DNA of 7,144 nt, from contig CAYPXJ010000065.1 in assembly GCA_964414595.1 (NCBI GenBank), positions 1 through 7,144 on the forward strand. Reading direction: 5' to 3'. Both the position numbers and the translations under genes were made by a program. The notes beneath the pieces were generated by a model. That model did not search any database. It was given only the letters and a program-made list of their open reading frames with translations, and was not told where the DNA came from. Source of the stretch: CAYPXJ01 sp964414595. Its GTDB lineage: Bacteria > Pseudomonadota > Alphaproteobacteria > Rickettsiales > CAIJLX01. Shown here piece after piece: positions 1-6,586 of this stretch (position 1 is its first letter; each line of letters starts with the position of its first letter).

Positions 1-626
1 ATCATAATGGGTACGGTTGCCAGACCATCTAAACCGTCCGTTAAATTCACCGCGTTCGAAGCACCAACCATCACCAGCATGGCAAAAATCAGATAGAACC
101 AACCCAAATTGATAAGCGTATCTTTGAGAAACGGCACGGCCAGATGCGTCGCATGATTCGGATCCGCCTCAATAGAAATCCAATAAGCCGCCAGCGCCGC
201 GACCGTAAATTGCGTAATGAGTTTCCCTTTGCCGGAAAAACCTTTCGTATTGCGTTTGCTCACCTTCAGATAATCATCCAGAAAACCAATCACGCCGTAA
301 GCCAGCGTTACCATCAGGATGATCCAGACATAATTATTGCTGAGATTCGACCACAAGAGCGTCGAAACCGTAATCGTAAACAGAATCATCAGCCCGCCCA
401 TGGTCGGCGTGCCCTGTTTGGTTTTGAGATGCGATTCCGGCCCGTCCGTACGAATTGGCTGGCCTTTACCCTGTTTGGATTTAAGCCAGGCGATCATCGG
501 TCCGCCCATCGCAAAAGTCAGGAAAAGCGCAGTGAGCAGCGCGCCGCCGCTTCGAAACGTAATATAGCGGAAGAGATTAAAAATCGTCTGATCTTGCGAA
601 AGCGGTGTGAGTAAATGGTAAAGCAT
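1..626 (-). CDS. mraY: MraY, phospho-MurNAc-pentapeptide transferase (partial, N-terminal 208 residues)
   Basis: MraY is an integral membrane enzyme that transfers phospho-MurNAc-pentapeptide from the UDP precursor to undecaprenyl phosphate, giving lipid I on the inner face of the cytoplasmic membrane. Reading from the ATG at 626-624 gives 208 codons with no stop before the window edge; family members are about 360 residues, so roughly 150 are missing. Visible landmarks are an N-terminal 'MLYHLLTPLS', the 'RTDGPESHLKTKQGTPTMGG' block (about residues 59-78), 'GFLDDYLK' (114-121) with the paired aspartates D117 and D118, 'KGFSGKGKL' (128-136) and 'NAVNLTDGLDGLA' (191-203). Hydrophobic segments lie near 24-42, 76-93, 99-116 and 173-190. 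The histidine motif of the family would lie beyond the edge. The start follows the murF stop after one base (TAA-T-ATG). No good Shine-Dalgarno sequence is present, so reinitiation after murF is likely (inference). Confidence 0.96.
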   Translation of the reverse strand, partial: MLYHLLTPLSQDQTIFNLFRYITFRSGGALLTALFLTFAMGGPMIAWLKSKQGKGQPIRTDGPESHLKTKQGTPTMGGLMILFTITVSTLLWSNLSNNYVWIILMVTLAYGVIGFLDDYLKVSKRNTKGFSGKGKLITQFTVAALAAYWISIEADPNHATHLAVPFLKDTLINLGWFYLIFAMLVMVGASNAVNLTDGLDGLATVPIM

Positions 627-627
627 A

Positions 628-2022
628 TTATTTCTGAGTAAGGGCAGCTTTCTGCAGAGCCTCTGCGAGTTTCCACATATGGCTGCCGTGTGAACCTTTT
701 ATTAACAGAATGTCATCATGGCGTAAATGCTCCAGAAGCACAGGCAGCAAATCCATCGCCGTTTCAGTATGCACTGCGCGCAAACCCGGCGATAGCGCGT
801 CATGCAAATATCTCATTAAAGGCCCCGCAGTGAAAACCAGGTGAATGCCTTGCGCCCGCAAATCATCGGCAAGTGCCGCGTGAAAATTCGCCGCTTCAGG
901 CCCTAATTCCCGCATATCGCCAAGTGCGGCCAACGTGCGGCCATGACCGGCATAGTGTCCCAAAATTTCAAACGCCGCGCGCATAGAGGCAGGGCTCGCG
1001 TTATAACTATCGTCAATCAGCGTGATCGTTTTATCTTCAAATGTGAGTTTCGCCGCGCGTCCACGTCCATCTTCCAATTCAAACCGGGCGAGCGACGCCG
1101 CCGCTTTTTGTAAATTCGCACCTCCCGCTATGGCGGTAGCCAGCACGCCAAGACTGTTAATCACATGATGCGTGCCAGTACCCTGTAGCGTATAAGTAAT
1201 TTTTGTGCCGCTTGCATCCATTTCAATTTCCTGGAGAGAGCCTTTGCGGGTTGCTTTAATCAGGCGGTAATCGGCATCCTCATGTTTACCGAAACTTATC
1301 ACCTTGGTAATTCCATGATTTTTGGCCTGCTTCAATAAAAGCGCGTAATAAGGATTATCACGATTGAGAATGGCAGTGCCGCCAGGCTCTACGCCTTCAA
1401 AAATTTCTGCTTTTGCGTAAGCAATGCCTTCCACCGAATGGAAAAACTCCAGATGCACGGCCTCCACGGTCGTAATTAAAACCACATGCGGCCGCGCTAT
1501 TTTGGTGAGTTTGGAAATTTCACCGGCATGATTCATGCCCATTTCCACTACCGCATAATCCAAATCGCGGGAAAAATTTGCAAGCGTCAGCGGAACTCCG
1601 AAATGGTTATTAAGATTGCCTGATGTCGCGTCGGTTTTACCCTGATCCTCCAGAATAATTTTGAGCATTTCTTTCGCGCTGGTTTTGCCAACACTGCCGG
1701 TGAGCCCAATTATTTTTCCCTTCAGTTGCGCGCGCCGATAGCGACCTAAATCTTCCAGCGCATGCGTCGTATCCGCCACCAACACGTATTTTTCCGGCGC
1801 ATTATTTTCCGCCGGCTTTTTACTGACAATAGAAGCTGCGGCACCTTTTTCAATCGCCTGCGCGGCGAAGCGATGCCCGTCCGTTTCACCCATCAGCGCT
1901 ACAAAAATATCGCCGGGTTTTAAGCTGCGCGTATCAATCGAAACGCCGTTTGCCTGAAAATTTCCGGCGATTTTTGTGCCGGTAGCGGCGGCAATTTCTT
2001 GGGATGTCCAAAGCGCACTCAT
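628..2022 (-). CDS. murF: MurF, UDP-MurNAc-tripeptide--D-alanyl-D-alanine ligase
   Basis: This cytoplasmic ATP-dependent ligase adds the D-Ala-D-Ala dipeptide to UDP-MurNAc-tripeptide, the last cytoplasmic step of the stem peptide. The 464-residue length is normal for the family. In order: an N-terminal UDP-substrate domain with 'SIDTRSLKPGDIFVAL' (28-43); the Mur ligase ATP loop 'TGSVGKTSAKEML' (108-120); 'SGNLNNHFGVPLTL' (134-147); 'EMGMNHAGEI' (160-169); the carbamylated-lysine region 'AYAKAEIFEG' (201-210); and the C-terminal domain with 'DDSYNASPASM' (337-347), 'LGDMRELG' (367-374) and 'KGSHGSHMWKLAE' (442-454). The ATG at 2022 shares four bases with the murE stop (ATGA) and is preceded by GGAG with a 5-base spacer, so this start is well supported. 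Nothing is missing or broken. Confidence 0.97.
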   Translation of the reverse strand: MSALWTSQEIAAATGTKIAGNFQANGVSIDTRSLKPGDIFVALMGETDGHRFAAQAIEKGAAASIVSKKPAENNAPEKYVLVADTTHALEDLGRYRRAQLKGKIIGLTGSVGKTSAKEMLKIILEDQGKTDATSGNLNNHFGVPLTLANFSRDLDYAVVEMGMNHAGEISKLTKIARPHVVLITTVEAVHLEFFHSVEGIAYAKAEIFEGVEPGGTAILNRDNPYYALLLKQAKNHGITKVISFGKHEDADYRLIKATRKGSLQEIEMDASGTKITYTLQGTGTHHVINSLGVLATAIAGGANLQKAAASLARFELEDGRGRAAKLTFEDKTITLIDDSYNASPASMRAAFEILGHYAGHGRTLAALGDMRELGPEAANFHAALADDLRAQGIHLVFTAGPLMRYLHDALSPGLRAVHTETAMDLLPVLLEHLRHDDILLIKGSHGSHMWKLAEALQKAALTQK

Positions 2023-3494
2023 GCCGTCTCCAACATTTCTTTCACCACGCTCGGGTCGTGATGCGGGTAGGTTTTACCAGCGATTTCCTGCGTCGATTCA
2101 TGGCCTTTACCGGCAAGCACGACGATATCGCCAGTGTGCGCGTTATCGATTGCGTAACGAATGGCTTCACGCCGATCGCCGATTTCGCGTGCTCCTGGTG
2201 CGCCTGCCATCACATCCGCACGAATCTGTGCAGGAATTTCCGTGCGTGGATTATCATCGGTGACGATAACCTGATCGGCGTATGTTTTGGCGGCCTTGCC
2301 CATCATCGGCCGCTTTCCGCGATCGCGATCGCCGCCGCAACCAAACACAACCCACAGCTTGCCCCCATGCACATGCTGTCGTGAAGCTTTGAGAACGGTT
2401 TCTAGCGCATCCGGCGTGTGCGCATAATCCACAACAATCGTTGCACCACGCGCTGTAATGCCTGCAATTTCCATACGTCCGGGAACGGTTTGGATGTGGC
2501 TGGCTGCCTCGGCAAGTGATGCAAAATTTTCGCCCGTCGCCATTACCATGCCCATGGCACAGAGTAAATTCATGGCTTGAAAATGTCCCAATACAGGAAG
2601 GTGAATCGTAGTTTCCTGTTTATTATGGGTTACACCGAGCGTAATACCGCGGGAAGAAGTCTCTAATGCTGTAAGTGCCAATTCTTTTCCGGCCTTGCCA
2701 TAGCCCATAACGCGTATCCCGCGCTGACGGCATACGTCGCGAATCGCATCAAATTGCAGTGTGTCAGCATTGACCACCGCTGTCCCATAGGGGTCGAGAT
2801 ACGTATCAAACAAGCGCAGCTTTGCCGCGAAATATTCTTCCAGCGTACCGTGATAATCTAGGTGATCGCGGGAGAGGTTAGTAAATCCAGCCGCTGCGAG
2901 CGAAACACCTGCGATGCGTTCCTGATGAAGCCCATGACTAGAGGCTTCGAACGCCACGCGGTCAATGCGCTGCTTTTTTAAGTCCGCCAAGGTCCGATGC
3001 AGGTGGGTAATCGTTGGCGTGTTGGTAAACACGGCGCGCGTTTCCGCCTGGGCCTTTTCATTAATAATAAGACCGAGGGTGCCGAAGCTGGCCGAAGGTT
3101 GCTTAAGCAAATGCCAGAGCTGACGCGTAAAATGCACGGTAGAGGTTTTGCCGTCTGTGCCCGTTACGGCCGCGATCCAACGCGGTTGAGGGGCATAAAA
3201 TGAATGGCACAGCGCACCCAAATCCGCTCGCGGATTTTTTGCTACAAACACAGGCGCGGAAAGATTGGGCAGTGCGCCGCGCGCTTCCTCAGTGAGTATG
3301 GCCGCCGCGCCAGACTTAATAGCTTGTATGGCGTAATCCATGCCGTCACCCTTCACGCCTTTATAGGCAACGAAGAGATCGCCCGGCTTTACAGCGCGCG
3401 AATCTTCGGTGATCTGCGTGATGTCGGGATCTGGCAATCCCTTTTTAGCGGGTGTGATACCAGGAATAGATTTAATAAATTTAGAGAGCGGCAT
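2019..3494 (-). CDS. murE: MurE, UDP-MurNAc-dipeptide--meso-diaminopimelate ligase
   Basis: This cytoplasmic Mur ligase adds the third stem-peptide residue. With the ATG at 3494 the protein is 491 residues, as usual for MurE. It shows 'EDSRAVKPGDLFVAYKG' (30-46) of the UDP-MurNAc domain, the ATP loop 'TGTDGKTST' (111-119, Asp where Asn is commoner), 'NTPTITHLH' (158-166), 'ASSHGL' (184-189), 'NLSRDHLDYHG' (206-216), the probable carbamylated lysine K225 in 'YFAAKLRLF', 'VVDYAHTPDALE' (354-365), 'FGCGGDRDRGKRP' (384-396), DNPR (414-417) and 'AGKGHE' (461-466). DNPR is the known signature for meso-diaminopimelate rather than lysine, so the peptidoglycan is inferred to be of the Gram-negative type. 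The frame stays open upstream to 3569, but the extra 25 residues do not look like MurE and would lie deep inside ftsI. With the chosen start the gene overlaps ftsI by 14 bases. No clear Shine-Dalgarno sequence precedes it. Confidence 0.96.
   Translation of the reverse strand: MPLSKFIKSIPGITPAKKGLPDPDITQITEDSRAVKPGDLFVAYKGVKGDGMDYAIQAIKSGAAAILTEEARGALPNLSAPVFVAKNPRADLGALCHSFYAPQPRWIAAVTGTDGKTSTVHFTRQLWHLLKQPSASFGTLGLIINEKAQAETRAVFTNTPTITHLHRTLADLKKQRIDRVAFEASSHGLHQERIAGVSLAAAGFTNLSRDHLDYHGTLEEYFAAKLRLFDTYLDPYGTAVVNADTLQFDAIRDVCRQRGIRVMGYGKAGKELALTALETSSRGITLGVTHNKQETTIHLPVLGHFQAMNLLCAMGMVMATGENFASLAEAASHIQTVPGRMEIAGITARGATIVVDYAHTPDALETVLKASRQHVHGGKLWVVFGCGGDRDRGKRPMMGKAAKTYADQVIVTDDNPRTEIPAQIRADVMAGAPGAREIGDRREAIRYAIDNAHTGDIVVLAGKGHESTQEIAGKTYPHHDPSVVKEMLETA
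2028..2031 (-). promoter_or_regulatory. Ribosome binding site of murF
   Basis: GGAG on the minus strand within the last codons of murE, with a five-base spacer to the ATG at 2022. It supports the murF start at the ATGA overlap. Confidence 0.65.
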
Positions 3495-5223
3495 GAGTAG
3501 TGGGTTCGGTCTTGGCCTGTTGCGGCTTTGGTATATCAAAACTGCGATGCAGGGTAGGGGAATCTTCATCGCGCGATGTTACGCCCAGTATAGGTGCAAT
3601 TTGCTGTATAATACGTCCGACCGCGGGCGCGGCTGTCCAACCACCGGTGGCGAAGAACGCCGATTTCGCATTACCCTGTGGCTCGTCGAACATCACAAAA
3701 ACAAGATAATGCGGTTCGTCCATTGGAAAGGCGCTAACAAAAGAAGAGATTTGTTTTTTGGTATCGTAACGGCCTGTGGCGGTAATTTTTTCTGCCGAAC
3801 CGGTTTTGCCTCCCACCATAAAGCCGGAAATATTGGCAAATTTGCCCGTGCCGTCTGTCACAACAAGACGCATAAGTTTGCGCATTAAATCCGAAGTGCG
3901 CTTGCTGATCACTTTAGGCCCGGTATCGTAATTTTCTTTTTTGATGAAGCTCATAGTAGGCAGCGCGCCGCCATTTACCATCGCGGCGGTTGCGCGCACC
4001 AGGTGCATGGGGCTTATCGAAATACCGTGGCCGTAAGAAGCGGTGATAAGCGTCGTCTGAGACCAGTTTTGTGGAAAAATAGGTTTGCCGCGTTCCGGCA
4101 GCTCCATTTTCACCGGTTGATCAAAACCCAGTTTCTCATAAAAATCTTCTTGGTCTTCTTTGCCTAAATCCAGGGCGATTTTCGCCGTACCAATATTGGA
4201 GGAGTGCATAAAGACTTCGGGCATTGTCAGCGGACGGTTTTCCGGATGATAATCGCGAATAACGAAACGGCCAGATTTAATTGGCTCGCGCACATCATAA
4301 ACCGCGCCCATGTTGGTAACACCCCGATCCAGCGCTTTCGCGATGGTAAAGCTTTTCAGCACCGAACCCAGTTCATACACGCCCAGCGTGGCGCGATTAA
4401 ACCATGCGGTTTTTTGCGCTGCGCCTGGAAAATGCGGGTCAAAATCGGGCAGACTCACCAGCGAAAGAATTTCTCCTGTGCGCACGTCGGCGACGATGGC
4501 CGCCGCGCCGATGGCTTTAAAATCTTTCATCGTTTGCGCGACTTCGCGATGTACAACTTCTTGCACGCGCGCATCGAGCGTCAGCGTCATATCATTATTA
4601 TTCAGCAGCGACTTTTCGTAACCGCGTTCTAGGCCGCTGAGGCCACGATTGTCCGTGTCAACATACCCCAGAACATGCGCGAACATCTCGCGGTAAGGGT
4701 AGGCGCGGCGCCATTCTTCTTTCAGATACAAACCGGGAATGCCAAGCGAATTAACCGTTTGCGCTTCATTGGGCGTGAGATAACGTTTCACCCATACGAA
4801 ATTTGCCTCGCCGGCTAAATCATCTTCAAGTTTGCGCTTCGAAATATCCGGGAAAAGTTTAGTGAGTGCGTCCACCGCTTCTTTTGCATGCAGAATTTCT
4901 TTTGGATTTGCGAACAGCGATTGGGTGGAAAGGTTGGAAGCCAGCAACAGGCCGTTGCGATCGTAAATTTTACCCCGTTGCAAAACCGTTTCGGTGATCG
5001 AAGGGGCGGCAACCATTTCTTCTTCACCAGTTGAGGTAAAGGCAATGTACACAAGCCTTATAGAAACAATAGAAAAAGCGAGCAGAAAACACAAACCAAT
5101 CATCACCAGCCGCGCGCGCAGGCGTTCAGTTTCGGGATTATTTTCTATTTCCGCAGGCAGAGAAGCGGGCTGATAGTTTAGTAAGTCACCTTGATTTTCA
5201 GCGCGTCGATATTCCCTGGGCAT
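3481..5223 (-). CDS. ftsI: FtsI (PBP3), septal peptidoglycan D,D-transpeptidase
   Basis: FtsI is the class B penicillin-binding protein that cross-links septal peptidoglycan, anchored in the inner membrane with its catalytic domain in the periplasm. The 580-residue product has a short cytoplasmic tail, one membrane segment at about 38-61 ('VMIGLCFLLAFSIVSIRLVY'), a PBP dimerisation domain starting near 'LQRGKIYDRNGLLLA' (81-95), and a transpeptidase domain. The three active-site motifs are present: SxxK as S287-V-L-K290 in 'YELGSVLKSF', SxN as S341-S-N343 in 'MHSSNIGTAKIA', and KTG as K473-T-G475 in 'VGGKTGSAEK'. The C-terminal tail (about 550-580) is proline- and charge-rich and looks unstructured. 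The start lies 8 bases after the ftsL stop with no obvious Shine-Dalgarno sequence, so it probably depends on upstream translation. The last 14 bases overlap murE in another frame. Confidence 0.96.
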   Translation of the reverse strand: MPREYRRAENQGDLLNYQPASLPAEIENNPETERLRARLVMIGLCFLLAFSIVSIRLVYIAFTSTGEEEMVAAPSITETVLQRGKIYDRNGLLLASNLSTQSLFANPKEILHAKEAVDALTKLFPDISKRKLEDDLAGEANFVWVKRYLTPNEAQTVNSLGIPGLYLKEEWRRAYPYREMFAHVLGYVDTDNRGLSGLERGYEKSLLNNNDMTLTLDARVQEVVHREVAQTMKDFKAIGAAAIVADVRTGEILSLVSLPDFDPHFPGAAQKTAWFNRATLGVYELGSVLKSFTIAKALDRGVTNMGAVYDVREPIKSGRFVIRDYHPENRPLTMPEVFMHSSNIGTAKIALDLGKEDQEDFYEKLGFDQPVKMELPERGKPIFPQNWSQTTLITASYGHGISISPMHLVRATAAMVNGGALPTMSFIKKENYDTGPKVISKRTSDLMRKLMRLVVTDGTGKFANISGFMVGGKTGSAEKITATGRYDTKKQISSFVSAFPMDEPHYLVFVMFDEPQGNAKSAFFATGGWTAAPAVGRIIQQIAPILGVTSRDEDSPTLHRSFDIPKPQQAKTEPTTHAAL

Positions 5224-5231
5224 GACGAAGT

Positions 5232-5594
5232 CTATCGCATCGCGAGCGAAGATTTAAGCGCCGGCGTTACCGAAGAAAGCACAGTTATTTTCTGATCATC
5301 ATCCATTTCCTGTTTTATAGCTTCAGGCAGTGCGGCGAGTGTAACGATTTGCTCAGCGGAGGCTGTTTGCGAAAACTCAAGATTCTTAGAAGCCAGTTCG
5401 CGAATGCGATCAGGGCGAACCATATAAGACCATTCGGCTTTCAGCACTTCAATCATCTGATGTTCCGCAGCCGATTGTTCGCGTACGGTTCGTAATTCCT
5501 GGCGCATGTCCACGACCGCGCGTTCCACGCGAAAGGTGAGGGCGGCTACTGCGCCGAAGCTGATGAAAATGCCCATGCGCACATAACGATTCAT
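5232..5594 (-). CDS. ftsL: FtsL, cell division protein (alphaproteobacterial type)
   Basis: FtsL is a small single-pass membrane protein of the divisome that with FtsB and FtsQ activates the FtsW-FtsI septal synthase. The product is 120 residues: a very short cytoplasmic N-terminus, a hydrophobic segment at about 7-21 ('MGIFISFGAVAALTF'), a predicted coiled coil at about 22-53 rich in E, R and Q, then 'LKAEWSYMVRPDRIRELA' (51-68), a block I recognise from alphaproteobacterial FtsL, and a poorly conserved periplasmic tail. FtsL diverges strongly, so this block and the position between rsmH and ftsI carry the identification. I prefer the ATG at 5594 to the in-frame ATG at 5606: it makes an ATGA overlap with the rsmH stop and has GGAG six bases upstream, whereas the 5606 codon has no ribosome binding site. 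The choice changes only four residues. Confidence 0.92.
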   Translation of the reverse strand: MNRYVRMGIFISFGAVAALTFRVERAVVDMRQELRTVREQSAAEHQMIEVLKAEWSYMVRPDRIRELASKNLEFSQTASAEQIVTLAALPEAIKQEMDDDQKITVLSSVTPALKSSLAMR

Positions 5595-6586
5595 GCGGCT
5601 CTCCATACAGGAGCGTCCGTCCGCGTGGCGGCGCGCAAACGCGCAGACCGCGCACGCGGATTGCTGGCAACCTCCTCCTCAGAAGGCTGGATCGCTTTCA
5701 TCGTAGCGCAGAAGAAAGAAGGAGAGTGTGGGTGTGATGGTGTGTGTGGTATGGGTGTGTGGCGTGATACACCCTCCTTCTTTCCACTACGCTCTTTGAG
5801 GAACGTTTTAACAATGCGATCTTCTAGTTCGTGAAAACTCACCACGACCAGTTTACCGCCGGGCTTTAACAGCTTTTCGGCTGCTTCCAGAGCTTTCTCC
5901 AAATGATCAAGCTCATGGTTCAGATGAATCCGCAGCGCCTGAAATGTCTGCGTTGCCGGATCAATTTTTTTATTCGTTTTGCTAATGCGATGAATAATTG
6001 CCGTGAGTTCATTCGTCGTATCAATGCGCTTTTCCTTGCGTGCGGCAACAATCGCTTTCGCAATGCGGCGCGCATTTTTTTCGCCGCCGAGATCAAAAAT
6101 AATTTTCGCCAGATCTTTTTCATCCAGGGTATTGACGAGATCCGCCGCCGTCATACCATGCGCGCTCATGCGCATATCAAGCGGTGCGGAAGATTGAAAC
6201 GAAAAGCCGCGTTCGGCAACATCCAGCTGCATGGAAGAAACGCCAATATCCAACACGATACCATCTACCTGACCAATACCCTGTGCCGATAATAGCGTTT
6301 CCATCTCCGAAAAATTGCCCTTTAGTAGCTTAAAAGCGCCGGGGAATTCCCGCGCGAGTTCGAGTGCGAAAACCTCAACGAACGGGTCGACATCGAGTGC
6401 GAAAACCTTGCAGGGAGCGCTTTTGAGAATCGCGCGGCTATACCCGCCCGCGCCAAACGTGCCATCCACATAACAGCCTCCTTCGGTTGGTGATAATGCC
6501 TCAAGCATTTCGTGTAAAAGTACCGGGGTATGCATCGCACGAGCATAGGTGTGATGGTGTGTGGTGTGGTGTGTGGTGCTGCTCAC
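5591..6586 (-). CDS. rsmH: RsmH (MraW), 16S rRNA m4C1402 methyltransferase
   Basis: RsmH is the SAM-dependent enzyme that N4-methylates C1402 of 16S rRNA in the decoding centre. Visible motifs (numbered from the GTG start): 'HTPVLLHEMLEAL' (19-31), SAM-binding 'DGTFGAGGYS' (41-50), 'FALDVDP' (62-68), 'VDGIVLDIGVSSMQLD' (107-122), 'RGFSFQSSAPLDMRM' (126-140), 'TFQALRIHLN' (214-223), 'GGKLVVVSFHELEDRIVK' (243-260) and 'NPRARSARLRAA' (309-320). The 331 residues slightly exceed the common 300-315. Two stretches are low-complexity and histidine-rich: the N-terminus (1-17) and the linker at 274-289, both encoded by related GT/CA tracts. The GTG at 6586 overlaps the mraZ stop (GTGA) and follows a G-rich stretch. 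The alternative ATG at 6535 (residue 18) begins exactly at the conserved region but lacks a ribosome binding site. Identity is certain; the start is not. Confidence 0.95.
   Translation of the reverse strand: MSSTTHHTTHHHTYARAMHTPVLLHEMLEALSPTEGGCYVDGTFGAGGYSRAILKSAPCKVFALDVDPFVEVFALELAREFPGAFKLLKGNFSEMETLLSAQGIGQVDGIVLDIGVSSMQLDVAERGFSFQSSAPLDMRMSAHGMTAADLVNTLDEKDLAKIIFDLGGEKNARRIAKAIVAARKEKRIDTTNELTAIIHRISKTNKKIDPATQTFQALRIHLNHELDHLEKALEAAEKLLKPGGKLVVVSFHELEDRIVKTFLKERSGKKEGVSRHTPIPHTPSHPHSPSFFCATMKAIQPSEEEVASNPRARSARLRAATRTDAPVWRAA
5601..5604 (-). promoter_or_regulatory. Ribosome binding site of ftsL
   Basis: GGAG on the minus strand, with a six-base spacer to the ATG at 5594. It lies between the two candidate ATG codons (5606 and 5594), so it can serve only the second. 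Together with the ATGA overlap this settles the ftsL start. Confidence 0.65.
5714..5784. repeat. Inverted repeat with GT-rich loop inside rsmH
   Basis: Perfect 11-base arms, GAAAGAAGGAG at 5714-5724 and CTCCTTCTTTC at 5774-5784, enclose a 49-base GT-rich loop. After one mismatch (5725/5773) the pairing continues for four bases inward (5726-5729 with 5769-5772). Outward, CGTAG at 5702-5706 pairs with CTACG at 5787-5791 across an uneven internal bulge. Transcribed with rsmH, it could form a hairpin in the message. The arms encode the 'GKKEG' and 'SPSFF' ends of a variable RsmH linker and the loop encodes 'SRHTPIPHTPSHPH'. The frame is kept through the whole structure. The arms are read directly from the sequence; any function is unknown. 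Confidence 0.7.
5725..5765. repeat. GT-rich (CA-rich on coding strand) low-complexity tract, copy 1
   Basis: A stretch made mostly of GTG, GGT and TGT units on the plus strand. It contains the 16-base string GGTGTGATGGTGTGTG at 5731-5746, which recurs exactly at 6548-6563. In the rsmH frame it encodes a His/Pro/Ser/Thr-rich linker. It is not a pure dinucleotide repeat. Confidence 0.7.
6547..6580. repeat. GT-rich (CA-rich on coding strand) low-complexity tract, copy 2
   Basis: The second copy of the GT-rich sequence, sharing 16 exact bases (6548-6563) with copy 1 and looser similarity afterwards. It lies between the GTG and ATG start candidates of rsmH. If translated from the GTG it encodes the His/Thr-rich start 'SSTTHHTTHHHTYA'. 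Short arms GAGCA (6541-6545) and TGCTC (6580-6584) flank it, but five bases may be chance. The copies are 817 bases apart, not a multiple of three, so the shared DNA is read in different frames. Confidence 0.6.

Noticed and set aside
144..614. Plus-strand open frame opposite mraY, with a second shorter one in another frame
   Set aside because: The product is Arg/Gln-rich with no recognisable domain, and the opposite strand encodes clear MraY motifs throughout.
627..627. Possible terminator or promoter between murF and mraY
   Set aside because: There is only one base between the genes and no hairpin with a T run nearby.
2319..2332. Two overlapping GCGATCGC octamers, resembling the cyanobacterial HIP1 repeat
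   Set aside because: They encode the conserved 'GGDRDRGKR' of MurE, the octamer is not conspicuous elsewhere in the window, and the genes are not cyanobacterial.
2004..2384. Plus-strand open frames opposite the murE 3' end and the murE/murF junction
   Set aside because: They are antisense to the conserved MurE C-terminal domain and show no family motif or ribosome binding site.
3495..3569. Upstream extension of MurE to an ATG at 3569
   Set aside because: The 25 extra residues do not resemble MurE and would lie inside ftsI; the ATG at 3494 gives the normal family length.
3409..3888. Plus-strand open frame of 159 codons across the ftsI/murE junction
   Set aside because: It lies antisense to the KTG region of FtsI and the MurE start, and its product has no coherent domain.
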